Assembly: GCF_000702505.1 (NCBI RefSeq)
Contig: NZ_JNIM01000001.1
Span: forward strand, 3,348,001 to 3,412,000
DNA: 64,000 nucleotides
Reading direction: 5' to 3'
DNA from: Thermogemmatispora carboxidivorans
Lineage (GTDB): Bacteria; Chloroflexota; Ktedonobacteria; Ktedonobacterales; Ktedonobacteraceae
Below are positions 37,637 to 46,988 of this stretch, piece after piece; the stretch's first letter is position 1; every line of letters starts with the position of its first letter. Below the pieces are notes generated by a model. That model ran no database searches and was not told where the DNA came from. It saw only the letters and a program-made list of their open reading frames with translations. A program made the position numbers and the translations under genes.

Positions 37637-40183
37637 ATGGACGCCTTCCAGTTCGGCCAATGGTTTAGTAAACGACGGCGCCTCTGCGGCTGGCACAGTC
37701 AGCGTGCCTTGATCGAGACGATCCGCCAGGACCCGGCACTGCGCGCCCTCGGCATCTCCGAGGATTTTCTGGCGCGGCTGGAGGCCGGCCATCTCCACTA
37801 TCCTTTCCGCGGGAAGACCCGGCAGCGCGTTCTTGCCTTGGCTGCCCTGCTCTGTCGAACCCCGCGGGATGTGCAGCTCTATCAACGGGCCGCCGGCCTG
37901 CACGATCTCAGTCCCCAGGAAACGGAGCTGCTGGCTACCCTCACCGAGCAATTGGGAGGACCCTCCTCGCCAGGCCTCGTGTTGCTCCCTCCCCGTCCTA
38001 CTCGCTTGATTGGCCGCCAGCGCGAGCTGCAGCATCTTCTCCATGCTCTCCGCGATGAGGGGCCAGGCATCTATATCATCAGCGGCATGCCCGGCGTCGG
38101 TAAGAGCGCCCTCGCCGCCGAGCTGGCCCATTCACTGGCCACTGATGCCAACCGCTACCGGCGCTGTTTCCCCGATGGCATCGTGGCCCTGAGCGCGCGG
38201 GGTTACCAGGGCCTGCCCGGCCTTCGCGCCCTGTTGCAACGCCTGCTCGCTCTTCTCAGCATGAGCCAGCGCCAGCCAGAGCAGGCTAGTGGGGCGCTCG
38301 CGCTCCCTTCGGGGCCGACGTTGGGCCAGACCAGCTGTTCCGAGGCCGAGATGACTGCCCTGCTCGACCAGGTGCGCACACGACTCGCAGGGAAGCGCGC
38401 GCTGCTCTTGCTGGATGATTTGGATTCGCCGTTCCCGTTGTGGCAGGCCGCTGAGGCCCTGCTGACCTGCAGTAGCCATCAGGGGGAGCGCCTGAGCGCG
38501 AGCTACGAGTATCTCACCGGTAGCAGTATGCTGGTCATCAGTCGTATCATGCCGTCTGCGACTGCTTTGCCCACCCATCACTACCATCTGGAGCCGCTGG
38601 CTCCGGCGGATGCCCTCTCCCTCTTCTTGACTCTCCTGGGTCGCAGTACCTCGGCCTTGAGCGCCAGCGAGCTGCTGGCTGCAGAGCAGATCTGCGGCGC
38701 CGTCGGCGGCCTCCCACGCGCCATCGAGCTGGCCGCTACGGCGGTCGGCGCCGGGATCTCCTGCGAGCTGCTGGCTGAGCGCCTCTCACTCCATCCGCTT
38801 GATGCTCTGCTGGATAGCGAGGGTGAGCTACGTCGCCTGATTGCCGAGGCACTGGCCACGCTGCCCCAGGAGACAAGAGAGCTACTGCTGCAGCTTGTCC
38901 CACTGCTGGCCAGACCCTTTAGCCTGGCTGAGGCGGCTGACTGGCAACAACGCTGTACAGGGACGAGCCCAAGCGGTGGACCCCAGTCTGGTCAGACGTT
39001 CAGCGCCGAGCCTGCCAGTTCACCACAACGCACGCTGGCCAGCACTGCCGCCCACCTGGCGCGTCTGGTGCGCAGCTCGCTGCTCGATCTTCATTCAGAG
39101 ATGGAGAACAAAGCAGCGAGCTGCGATGGCCCCCAAGAGCAACGCTATCGGGTCCATCCCTTGCTACGCGCCTATGTCCAGGAAGAGCAGCAGCGTCAGC
39201 AGGCCGCTTTGTTGACCCTCGCCACCGAGCAGCAACACAACATCCCGGTCTTAAAGAAGCACCAGGCCGAGCTACTTCTGACCCTTTCTCAGGCGTACCA
39301 GAGTGGTCAGGATAGGATCTTTCTCCAGCTGCTGCAGGCGCTACTCGGTCTGCTCGCGCATGTCCCGCTGAGCGAGAGCGAGCCGCTTCTGCTGCGTGGT
39401 ATTGAGGTCAGCCAGCGCTTAGGAGACCTGTTCTCGCTCTCCTGCTTCCTCCAGCGTCTCGGCGCTCTCCACTTCTATCACGGCCATTTGCAGCAGGCCC
39501 ATCAGCGCTTCGAGGAGAGCCTCCAGGTGGCCCAGCAAGCTCTTCAGGCGGGGCAGCCGCTGCCCGCCCTCAAGCAGGGCAGCCATCCCCGTAGCTACCT
39601 GGCCCGCTCCCGCTTTTATCAGGCCGCCCTGGCCAGTAGCGAAGGGGATCTGGCACTTGCGCAGCGTTATATTAATATTTTTCTCCGCATCTGTCAGGAG
39701 TGCGGCGACGTGCGCGGCACGATTGAAGCACTGAAGCTGCAGGGACGTTATGCCTATCGTCAGAGCCGCCAGCAAGAGGCCACACAGGCGCTGCGCCACG
39801 CCAGGCATCTCTCGCTCTCTCAGGAGCAGCAGCTCACCCTTCCCTATGACCGTGCGCTGCGCCTGGAGATCCAGCTTCTGCTCTGCCACACGCAAGGCGA
39901 CCAGAGCGGGGCGCGGACCACGCTTGAGCAGCTGATCGCTCTGGCCAGCGATTACCTTGATCCTTACTTTGTTCCGGCTCTCGTCCTCGACGAGGCCGAC
40001 TTTGCCTGGCGACAGGGAGCCTGGGAGCAGGCGCATCTCTATGCCCTGCGCGCCATCCAGGAGGCTGACCGCCTCGGGGCCAGCTTCCTCTACCAGAAGG
40101 GCCTGACCCTGCTCCAACGTCTCACAGGCGATGAAACACGGCTGGCCACCAGACCGACACACCCGCTGCAACAGGGCGATTAA
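37637..40183 (+). CDS. NB-ARC STAND regulator with N-terminal HTH-like and C-terminal TPR region
   Basis: An 848-residue signal-transduction ATPase. Residues 1-90 form a small helical domain resembling an XRE-type HTH (FLARLEAGHLHYPFRGKTRQRV), common in Ktedonobacterial STAND proteins. The NB-ARC domain has Walker A GMPGVGKSALA (150-160) and Walker B ALLLLDDLD (about 255-263), then the GxP-type segment CGAVGGLPRAIELAA. A winged-helix part (LARLVRSSLLDL..YRVHPLLRAYVQ) follows, and helical TPR-like repeats fill 530-840. Such proteins switch between ADP and ATP states on ligand binding and often control transcription. The target is unknown, and it stands alone as a transcription unit. Confidence 0.85.
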   Translation: MDAFQFGQWFSKRRRLCGWHSQRALIETIRQDPALRALGISEDFLARLEAGHLHYPFRGKTRQRVLALAALLCRTPRDVQLYQRAAGLHDLSPQETELLATLTEQLGGPSSPGLVLLPPRPTRLIGRQRELQHLLHALRDEGPGIYIISGMPGVGKSALAAELAHSLATDANRYRRCFPDGIVALSARGYQGLPGLRALLQRLLALLSMSQRQPEQASGALALPSGPTLGQTSCSEAEMTALLDQVRTRLAGKRALLLLDDLDSPFPLWQAAEALLTCSSHQGERLSASYEYLTGSSMLVISRIMPSATALPTHHYHLEPLAPADALSLFLTLLGRSTSALSASELLAAEQICGAVGGLPRAIELAATAVGAGISCELLAERLSLHPLDALLDSEGELRRLIAEALATLPQETRELLLQLVPLLARPFSLAEAADWQQRCTGTSPSGGPQSGQTFSAEPASSPQRTLASTAAHLARLVRSSLLDLHSEMENKAASCDGPQEQRYRVHPLLRAYVQEEQQRQQAALLTLATEQQHNIPVLKKHQAELLLTLSQAYQSGQDRIFLQLLQALLGLLAHVPLSESEPLLLRGIEVSQRLGDLFSLSCFLQRLGALHFYHGHLQQAHQRFEESLQVAQQALQAGQPLPALKQGSHPRSYLARSRFYQAALASSEGDLALAQRYINIFLRICQECGDVRGTIEALKLQGRYAYRQSRQQEATQALRHARHLSLSQEQQLTLPYDRALRLEIQLLLCHTQGDQSGARTTLEQLIALASDYLDPYFVPALVLDEADFAWRQGAWEQAHLYALRAIQEADRLGASFLYQKGLTLLQRLTGDETRLATRPTHPLQQGD

Positions 40184-40501
40184 GGCCAGAGTGCAGGGCA
40201 TTCAGGCAGACAAGCAGGTTAAAGCCCAAAACGCAGGCGGCTGCTAAGGAGCCTGGCCCTCGCTGGTGCCTGCGAGGGGTCGCGCTCCTCAGCAGCCGAC
40301 TCCAAGTCTTACTATAGGCGACGCGAGCGCGGCCTGCAGCAGAAATGCCGCTCGCCAACGCGGAAAGGGCGCGTAATCCTACCATTCCACTGGCCGCCTC
40401 CACCGGCTTCCCAGGCCCATCGACGAAGGTGAGCCACAGCGCGGAATATGGCTTCCCCTGAGCCAGGCCGGGGACTAATCAAGGGCACGCTGGAGAACCA
40501 G
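40184..40501. other. Convergent intergenic region, 40184-40501
   Basis: A 318-base space between converging genes. Its only notable feature is the nested inverted repeat at 40238-40298, listed separately. Confidence 0.5.
40238..40298. terminator. Nested double-stem structure, probable bidirectional terminator
   Basis: The outer arms CGGCTGCTAAGGAGC (40238-40252) and GCTCCTCAGCAGCCG (40284-40298) pair with a single mismatch. Inside them CCCTCGC (40257-40263) pairs with GCGAGGG (40272-40278). It lies between the converging STAND and tex genes. There is no T-run, so it may instead stabilise mRNA 3' ends or be a small structured RNA. Confidence 0.5.
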
Positions 40502-42811
40502 TCAGCGCCCACTGGCGCCCAGGCCACGCATGCTGAGCTGGATCTGCTCGCGCTGCAGGTCGACGGCCAGGACACGCACCTGAACCACCTGCCCGACGGC
40601 CACGACGGCCAGAGGATCGCGCACATAGCGATCGGCCAGCTCTGAAATATGGACCAGGCCATCGCGCTTGACCCCAATGTCCACAAAGGCGCCGAAGTCG
40701 ACTACATTGCGCACGGTGCCTTGAAGGACCATACCCGGCTTGAGATCCTCCAGCTTCAGGACATCGTGGCGCAGAATGGGAGGCGGTAGCTCATCGCGCG
40801 GGTCAAGGCCCGGTTTCTCCAGATTCTCCAAAATATCCAGCAGCGTCGGCAGCCCTACGCCGATCTTGCGCGCAATGTCAGACCAGGCAGCCTGTTCGCC
40901 ATCCAGCTCCCCATCCTGGCCATGTCGCCGCCGACTGCGGCCCAACGTGCTTTGGAGCTTGACCAGGCGTCGGAATTGGACGACGCGCTCCGCCGGTTTA
41001 AGTCCCCCATCCGAGCCTTCGGGCAGCATCGCCAACAAGGCCCGGGCCGCCGGATAGCTCTCGGGATGAATAAAGGTATTATCAAGCATTTCGACGCCAT
41101 TAGCGATCTTGAGGAATCCAGCGGCCTGGGTAAAGGTGGCCGGTCCCAGGCCAGGAACCTTCAGTAACTCCTCACGCGAGCGGAATGGGCCGTGCTCCTC
41201 GCGGTATTTGACAATCGCAGTGGCAACACGGCTGTTAATGCCCGCAACATGCCTGAGCAGCGCAGCCGAAGCCGAATTCAGCTCGACGCCCGCAAAGTTG
41301 ACGCAGGAGACAACCACCCGCTCCAGCATCTCGGCCAGGGCTTTTTGGTCAACATCGTGTTGATAGAGACCAACGCCCAGCGCGCGTGGATCGATCTTGA
41401 CCAGCTCCGCCAGCGGGTCCTGAAGACGGCGCGCGATTGAAATGGTACCGCGCTGGGTTGCGTCCAGCGTTGGGAATTCCTGGCGTGCGATCTCGGAGGC
41501 CGAATAGACCGAGGCTCCGGCCTCATTGACGATCACATAACCGATCTCACCACGGCGACCTGTCTCTTCCTCCAGCGCGCGAATCAATTCCGCCACCAGC
41601 TGCTCCGTCTCACGCGAGGCCGTGCCATTGCCTATGGCAATCACCTTCAGATCGTGCTCAGCGATCAGGCGGCGCAGCGTCTGCCTGGCTCTCTCCTCCT
41701 GATGGAGGTAGATGGTATCCGAGGTCAGGTACTTGCCGGTCTCGTCGACGACGGCCAGCTTGCAGCCAGTGCGATAGCCCGGGTCAATACCCAGTACCTT
41801 GTAACCACGCAGTGGCGGCTGCAGCAGCAGATGGCGCAGGTTGGCTGCGAAGATCCCGATGGCATGCTCCTCGGCCTTGCGGGTCAGCTCAACGCGCACC
41901 TCGCGCTCCATCGCTGGAGCCAGCAGGCGTTTGTAGCCATCTTCGATGGCCTGAGCGAGCTGAGCGGCAAAGGGCGAGGTCTCTTTGATGGGATAGTGGG
42001 CCGTGATAGCGGGCCGGGCCTGTTCGTAGTCGAGCGTCACGCTGACACGCAGCACCTCCTCGCGCTCCGCGCGGTTGAGCGCAAGGACGCGATGCGGAAC
42101 CATCCGCTCGACGCCCTCGTGAAAGTCATAATAGATACGGTAGGTGCCCTTGGGATCTTTCTCGGCCAGGGCCTCGGGATCAACGGGGCGAGCGCTGACC
42201 GTGGCCTGCTGGAAGAAAAGCGCGCGAACAGCACCGCGCACATTGGCATCTTCGGCGACGATTTCCGCCACAATATCCCGCGCTCCCGCATAGGCTTCCA
42301 GGGCCGTCTCGACCCCCTTCTCGGGATCAAGGACGGGGCGGGCCTGCTCCTCCAGCACTGTGGCTGGATCGCCCGCGAGCTCTGGTTGCTGCAGAATCAG
42401 CTCGGCCAGCGGAAGCAGTCCCTTCTCGCGCGCCACACTGGCCCGAGTTTTGCGCTTCGGTCGGTAAGGGAGATAGAGGTCCTCTACTTCCTGGAGGGTG
42501 CGGGCTGCCATGATGGCCGCCTCCAGCTCTGGCGTGAGCTTCCCCTGAGCTGCGATCAAACGGCGCACATCGGCCTTGCGCTCAAAGAGGGCGCGCAGGG
42601 CTGCCGCGCGATCGGCAATAGCCTGGATCTGGACCTCGTCAAGGCTGCCCGTCACCTCCTTGCGATAGCGAGCGATGAAGGGGATGGTGTTGCCTTCGTC
42701 CAGCAAAGCGAGGGTGCGCGCAATCTGCTCGCTGGAAAGCTGCAGCTCGGCGCTCAGCAGGCGCGCCAGCTCGGAAACGGGAAGAATCTCCTCGTCTGCG
42801 CTCTGTGTCAT
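40502..42811 (-). CDS. tex: Tex-family RNA-binding transcription accessory protein
   Basis: About 769 residues. Tex hallmarks in order: the N-terminal helical domain (IPFIARYRKEVTGSLDEVQI); EVEDLYLPYRPKRKTRASVAREKGL; the YqgF-like domain (GYKVLGIDPGYRTGCKLAVVD); the Ser/Gly-rich VIVNEAGASVYSASEIA; the helix-hairpin-helix region (SREELLKVPGLGPATFTQAAGFL); and a C-terminal S1 domain (GMVLQGTVRNVVDFGAFVDIGVKRDGLVH). Tex binds nucleic acid and the transcription/degradation machinery. The start is either ATG 42811 or GTG 42847; neither has a strong ribosome-binding site. Confidence 0.95.
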   Translation of the reverse strand: MTQSADEEILPVSELARLLSAELQLSSEQIARTLALLDEGNTIPFIARYRKEVTGSLDEVQIQAIADRAAALRALFERKADVRRLIAAQGKLTPELEAAIMAARTLQEVEDLYLPYRPKRKTRASVAREKGLLPLAELILQQPELAGDPATVLEEQARPVLDPEKGVETALEAYAGARDIVAEIVAEDANVRGAVRALFFQQATVSARPVDPEALAEKDPKGTYRIYYDFHEGVERMVPHRVLALNRAEREEVLRVSVTLDYEQARPAITAHYPIKETSPFAAQLAQAIEDGYKRLLAPAMEREVRVELTRKAEEHAIGIFAANLRHLLLQPPLRGYKVLGIDPGYRTGCKLAVVDETGKYLTSDTIYLHQEERARQTLRRLIAEHDLKVIAIGNGTASRETEQLVAELIRALEEETGRRGEIGYVIVNEAGASVYSASEIARQEFPTLDATQRGTISIARRLQDPLAELVKIDPRALGVGLYQHDVDQKALAEMLERVVVSCVNFAGVELNSASAALLRHVAGINSRVATAIVKYREEHGPFRSREELLKVPGLGPATFTQAAGFLKIANGVEMLDNTFIHPESYPAARALLAMLPEGSDGGLKPAERVVQFRRLVKLQSTLGRSRRRHGQDGELDGEQAAWSDIARKIGVGLPTLLDILENLEKPGLDPRDELPPPILRHDVLKLEDLKPGMVLQGTVRNVVDFGAFVDIGVKRDGLVHISELADRYVRDPLAVVAVGQVVQVRVLAVDLQREQIQLSMRGLGASGR

Positions 42812-42995
42812 GCTTGCATCATTCACATTCACCAGAATACGTGCCACCTTCTGTCTGTGCTCGTGTTCTTCAGAATGGGTTAAGCCGGCTCCGGGAGGAG
42901 CAACCCGCGCCTATGATACCATAGCCCCGGCGTCAGGCCAGCCTCTCCAGGCCCTTTGTCCACCCCTTCCTCATCTACCAGGGGCCTGGCAGCCA

Positions 42996-44564
42996 CTAGG
43001 CACCCCCGCCCGCCCAGCGGCTACTGAGGAAAACGCGCCTCCCGAGCAGCCCCCCCACCCAGCCGAGCACCATCGCCAGCAGCAGGCCCCCGCCAAGGTA
43101 GAGGAGAGGGCCAGGAACATTGGAACCGTTCCCCGCCGCAGGAAGCGAGAAGAGCCAGGGCGCCACCTGGTGGACAATGCGCGTCAGCTCGCGCCCTATC
43201 TGCAGAGGCAGCCCCGGCTGATTAGCGCGCTGCAGCTCGCTCTGGAGACGCTGGACGACGATGATCAGCAGGCCACAGCCGAAGACGAGCCAGAACATCA
43301 CCGTACTGCAGATCCCCGCCCAGAAACCAGCCCGGGCCCCACGCAGCGAACTGCCACCGCGACGTGTGCTCATAAAGCCTGCCAGCAGATAGCACAGCCA
43401 GCCCACCACCAAGGACAACAACAGAGCCTCTTGCGTACGCAGGAGCAGCACCAAAAGCGCCGAGCCAACCCCCTGTAGCAGGCCCCAGAGGCAGCCCTGT
43501 CCGAAGGGACTGGGCAACGGGCGCAGCGACTGTGGAGGCACCATGATCACCTGGGCCCTCTGACCTGCAGATGGCCGCCCCGGTCCAGCAGGCGAAGCCG
43601 GCGAGACCGGATAAGACAACGGTCGCGGCCCTGATGGCCCCTTAACTACCATCGCCGGAGCCGCGCCTGCTCCGGGCCGCACTCCCGGCCCTGGGCCGGC
43701 CAGTGGCCCCCCTATCACACGCACCGTCGGCTCAGCGTGCCCCATAAAGACGCCCCTGCCTTGAAGCGCCTCGGCGAACTCGCGCATAGAGCGAAAACGT
43801 CCCTCTGGATTGAGGGCCAGACCCTTCAGCAGGGCTTGCTCGACACGCGGTGAAATCTGCGGATTCAACAGGCTTGGCGGCTGCAGCGTTTCTCGCAAAC
43901 TGCGACTGATCGCCGAAGGAGGCCTGGTCGCCGTCAACAGATAATACATGGTCGCCGCCAGTGCATAGATATCCGACTGGGGCGTTGTCGTGCCTGTGTA
44001 CTGCTCCAGCGGGCTGAATCCCTCAGTGACCGCTTTGATCATGGTCTGGCTGGCGCTGGCAGGATCGTAGAGCTTGGTGACGCCGAAATCGACCAGAACA
44101 GCATAGCCCTCGACCGTCAGAATAATATTGGCCGGCTTGATATCGCGATGAACCACCGCCGGCGTCCGGCTATGGAGCTCCTGCAGTACCTGCATAATGG
44201 GCAGGAACCAGACGAGCACCTCCTGCTCACGGCAGGGAGAGCCGCGGGCCTGCATCAGCTGGAGCAGGTTCTGGCCCTCAATCAGCTGCATCACCAGGTA
44301 GAAGCGGCCCCCCTCCTCGAAGGCATCATAGACCTGCGGGAGATGCTTGCTCTTAATGGTAAAAAGAATGCCCGCCTCCATCAGCGCCTGACGTCGCGCC
44401 GCCGGGGTGACATCGTAGGTCTCTTTGATAGCACAAGGACGATCGCCTTCGCTGGTATCAATACCGCGGTAGACCGAGCCAAAGCCACCACGGTTAATCA
44501 GGCCATCGATAATATAGTGGCCTCCGACGACCGTCCCAGATTTCAAAGGCAGGGGAAAAGTCAT
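42996..44564 (-). CDS. Membrane-bound serine/threonine protein kinase
   Basis: A 522-residue Hanks-type kinase. The Gly-rich loop is INRGGFGSVYRG, with Lys47 (CAIKE), the catalytic loop VVHRDIKPANI with Asp141, and DFG at 159-161. The activation segment is unusual for lacking the APE triad in standard form (TEGFSPLEQYTG, the PASTA-less Chloroflexi type). A Pro/Gly-rich linker (about 275-355) joins the kinase to several C-terminal membrane segments (about 360-510), so no PASTA or other sensor domain is seen outside. A pause-like pseudo-signal is absent. The start ATG has AAGGA 7 nt upstream. It is divergent from the sigma factor region. Confidence 0.9.
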   Translation of the reverse strand: MTFPLPLKSGTVVGGHYIIDGLINRGGFGSVYRGIDTSEGDRPCAIKETYDVTPAARRQALMEAGILFTIKSKHLPQVYDAFEEGGRFYLVMQLIEGQNLLQLMQARGSPCREQEVLVWFLPIMQVLQELHSRTPAVVHRDIKPANIILTVEGYAVLVDFGVTKLYDPASASQTMIKAVTEGFSPLEQYTGTTTPQSDIYALAATMYYLLTATRPPSAISRSLRETLQPPSLLNPQISPRVEQALLKGLALNPEGRFRSMREFAEALQGRGVFMGHAEPTVRVIGGPLAGPGPGVRPGAGAAPAMVVKGPSGPRPLSYPVSPASPAGPGRPSAGQRAQVIMVPPQSLRPLPSPFGQGCLWGLLQGVGSALLVLLLRTQEALLLSLVVGWLCYLLAGFMSTRRGGSSLRGARAGFWAGICSTVMFWLVFGCGLLIIVVQRLQSELQRANQPGLPLQIGRELTRIVHQVAPWLFSLPAAGNGSNVPGPLLYLGGGLLLAMVLGWVGGLLGRRVFLSSRWAGGGA

Positions 44565-44970
44565 CTCACGGTCCTTCTCCCGGGCAACACTCAGCAGCAG
44601 ATGGTCGACAGGATTAGCTCGCTCAGGCCTCGGGCCAGCTTCCCATCCTCTTCCGTTCCGTCAGGTGCTGCCCCACCCAGCGCCAGTAGCAGCCCAGAAG
44701 AGCCACACTGGCTAGCCAGTAACTTCAGATTCCCCATTTTATTGTACACCAGCAGCCACAGCGCAAGGGCCACACCCAGAGGAAAGCAGGAACTCCGGGC
44801 AACGGAACACCACGCCATCGACAGCCACCCACCCACCCACCGACTCCCAACAGAGTAGAGAGCCATGCCCCCCTGCTGATTGCCTCTGCAAGAGAGCATT
44901 TCATCTGCGCAGCCCTCGTGCTATACTGGAGAGAATAACGCTCCGCAGAGCGATGTTATAAATAAACGGA

Positions 44971-45019
44971 GATTGCAAGCAAGGGTCCGGCTTGCAATCG
45001 TGTACCAGTATGGTACAAT
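44971..45019 (+). promoter_or_regulatory. Promoter embedded in two inverted repeats upstream of sigma gene
   Basis: GATTGCAAGC (44971-44980) and GCTTGCAATC (44990-44999) are perfect 10-bp inverted repeats with a 9-base loop. The right arm contains a -35-like TTGCAA (44992-44997), 16 bases from a -10 TACAAT (45014-45019). The spacer itself holds GTACCA-GTA-TGGTAC (45002-45016). The layout is what one expects for a tightly controlled promoter. Confidence 0.55.
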
Positions 45020-45095
45020 GAGGCCATGCTCAACCGATCTGGCAGGAAAAGGAGCCTGTTCCGGGACTGGGCTGAGGGACCAGGAGAGCTAAGGC

Positions 45096-45224
45096 ATGGC
45101 TTCGAAAGCAGGAGAACATGACAGCAGTAGCCTTGGGAAGAGAACCGGAGCAGGCAGACAGTTCACCAGATGCGGTGGACGCTCGTACAATAAGAACAGA
45201 GTAGCTAGAGTTGCAGCATGTTGA
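45096..45224 (+). CDS. Possible small ORF (42 aa), Cys/Arg-rich
   Basis: A 42-codon ORF with GGAG 9 nt upstream, starting MASKAGEHDSSSLGKRTG and containing TRCGGRSYNKNR. The basic, Cys-containing core faintly recalls small zinc-ribbon ribosomal proteins, but only two Cys are present and it ends abruptly. GC at third positions is lower than in neighbouring genes. It lies in the leader of the sigma factor gene. Unproven. Confidence 0.25.
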   Translation: MASKAGEHDSSSLGKRTGAGRQFTRCGGRSYNKNRVARVAAC

Positions 45225-45352
45225 CTTCCTTTGCAAGAGGAAGCAACTGCCTGTCACTCGTGCGGCGATCCAGCAGGCCGACCATAACAGAGGATGATAC
45301 CGCTCCCTGCCCTGGGTAGGGAGACAAGAGCAGGTACTTGGAACGAAAAGTG

Positions 45353-46291
45353 ATGTTCGACGCCGATAAGCCGACCGAGCCAGAACGCGAACTCATACCA
45401 GTGCCGGAGCCGGAACCGGAGCCGGAGCCTGAGCAGGATGAGGATGCGGACCTGACCTCGCTAGCGCAGAGCGATAGCCTGCGCCTCTACCTCCGTGAGA
45501 TCTCTCGCATCCCCCTGCTGACTCCAGCGCGTGAGGCCGAACTGGCCGAGCGTGCTGAACGGGGAGATAGCGATGCACGCAACCAGCTCATCATGGCTAA
45601 CCTTCGCCTGGTGGTCAGCATCGCTAAGAAGTACGTAGGCCAAGGGCTCTCCCTGGAGGACCTGATTGGCGAGGGCAATATCGGCCTTATTCGCGCTGTC
45701 ACAAAGTTCGACTACAAGAAGGGCTTCCGTTTCTCCACATACGCCACCTGGTGGATTAAGCAGGCAATCACGCGAGCGATTCTGGAGGGAACGCGCGTAG
45801 TCCGCCTGCCGGTCTACATTATGGAGGAGGTCATGCGCGTCAAGCGCATCATGCGCCAGCTCTACCAGGAGATGGGAAGGGAGCCTTCGCCCGAGAGCAT
45901 TGGTGAGCGGCTCGGCATGAGTCCAGAGCGCGTCAACGAGCTTCTGATCTGGGCAGAAAAGGTCTTCTCGCTGGATGCGCCTCTCTCCGATGAGGAAGAG
46001 AACACGCTGGGCGATATCATCGAGGACGCTCGCGAGCGGGGGCCTATGGAGGTTACCAATCAGCAGCTGCTGCGTGAAGAGATTCGGAAGGTGCTGAACC
46101 AGCTCACGACCCGCGAGCGCCAGGTGATCGAACTCCGCTTCGGCCTCATCGACGACCATGACCACACGCTTGAAGAGGTAGGCCGCAAGCTGAAAGTCAC
46201 TCGCGAGAGAGTTCGCCAGATTGAGGAGCGAGCAATCCGCAAGCTGCGCCATCCCCAGGCCAGTCGTTACTTGAAAGATTACCTTGACTGA
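45353..46291 (+). CDS. Sigma-70 family factor (primary-like, group 2)
   Basis: About 312 residues. A short acidic Pro-Glu repeat ([10 protein letters not shown]) replaces the region 1.1 of true primary sigmas. Region 1.2 ([17 protein letters not shown]), 2.1-2.4 ([24 protein letters not shown], then [19 protein letters not shown]), 3 ([19 protein letters not shown]) and 4.2 ([23 protein letters not shown]) are all intact and nearly identical to RpoD consensus, so it should read TTGACA/TATAAT-type promoters. The start is uncertain: ATG 45353, GTG 45350 or TTG 45338, with no strong site before any. It is flanked by two Ser/Thr kinase genes. Confidence 0.93.
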   Translation: MFDADKPTEPERELIPVPEPEPEPEPEQDEDADLTSLAQSDSLRLYLREISRIPLLTPAREAELAERAERGDSDARNQLIMANLRLVVSIAKKYVGQGLSLEDLIGEGNIGLIRAVTKFDYKKGFRFSTYATWWIKQAITRAILEGTRVVRLPVYIMEEVMRVKRIMRQLYQEMGREPSPESIGERLGMSPERVNELLIWAEKVFSLDAPLSDEEENTLGDIIEDARERGPMEVTNQQLLREEIRKVLNQLTTRERQVIELRFGLIDDHDHTLEEVGRKLKVTRERVRQIEERAIRKLRHPQASRYLKDYLD

Positions 46292-46988
46292 GCGCGACGA
46301 CGCTGGCCGGCTCGCAACAGGTTCCAGGCCAGAATGAAGCTCGCCTCGGGGCCGGCTCCGGCAGGCAGACAGAGAGACCGGTCAGCAGCGCGCAGGCCGG
46401 CTATCAGCGGCTTGCCTTGCCCCTCTTCTCCCCGCCCACGAACGGCGAGCAGAAACAGGGCAGGACAGGAGAGCGCCCACGCGCCCCTACGATATGAGCA
46501 CAATCACCGCCTGTTCTGCCCTCGCGCTTTCGCCCCCACGTCCTCGCCACCTCGTCGTCGGACCTCCCTCCGCGACAAGAAGAAAGATAGGTGAATAGAA
46601 ACAATTCTGTTGTTACACAACCGAACAGTGAGGACATGACTTTTGGGGCACATTCTCGCCTCCCTGTAGATGCTCCCCCGTTGAAGAACGTAAATAATTA
46701 CGTCGGTACCGCCGCCATGTTATCATGGAGAAAGCGGGGAAGAGCGCCCGGCAGATCAGTTGCAGGCGAGCGCTCTTCCCCCGCTGGGCAGGTGAGACAG
46801 GCCCTTTCTCTCCTGACGGACCAGCGGGCGGCCTGGCAGCAGGCCCGGGCCGGTCTTGCAGGCTGTGGTCACCAGGCTGGGGTTCAGCGAGAGGATGAGG
46901 GTCATTGCAGGAACGCAGAAATGGAGGGGGCACTGGCCTCTCCGCCTTATAGGGCGTCGCACGGGAAGGGGCCAGTGCGTTCACGCAC
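46292..46988. other. Intergenic region with large hairpin upstream of kinase
   Basis: About 700 bases. AGCGGGGAAGAGCGC (46733-46747) pairs with GCGCTCTTCCCCCGCT (46770-46785), one bulged base. A weak TTACGT-17-TATCAT promoter (about 46699-46726) lies just before the hairpin, so the hairpin would be near the 5' end of the kinase transcript. No gene is supported. Confidence 0.45.

Larger units (their letters stand above)
44565..45352. other. Complex upstream region of the sigma factor gene
   Basis: About 790 bases. A TATACT (44922-44927), a large inverted repeat overlapping a second promoter (44971-45019), and one or two small ORFs (from 45026 and 45096) lie here. The stretch nearest the kinase (44570-44880) shows nothing supportable. 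Confidence 0.5.

Noticed and set aside
45096-45224. Small ORF read as an L37e-like zinc-ribbon ribosomal protein
   Set aside because: RCGGRSYN resembles the motif, but the second Cys pair is missing and the frame stops at once. Kept only as an unassigned small ORF.
45405-45435. CCGGAGCCGGAACC tandem repeat as a regulatory repeat
   Set aside because: It is the coding sequence of the Pro-Glu repeat in the N-terminus of the sigma factor.
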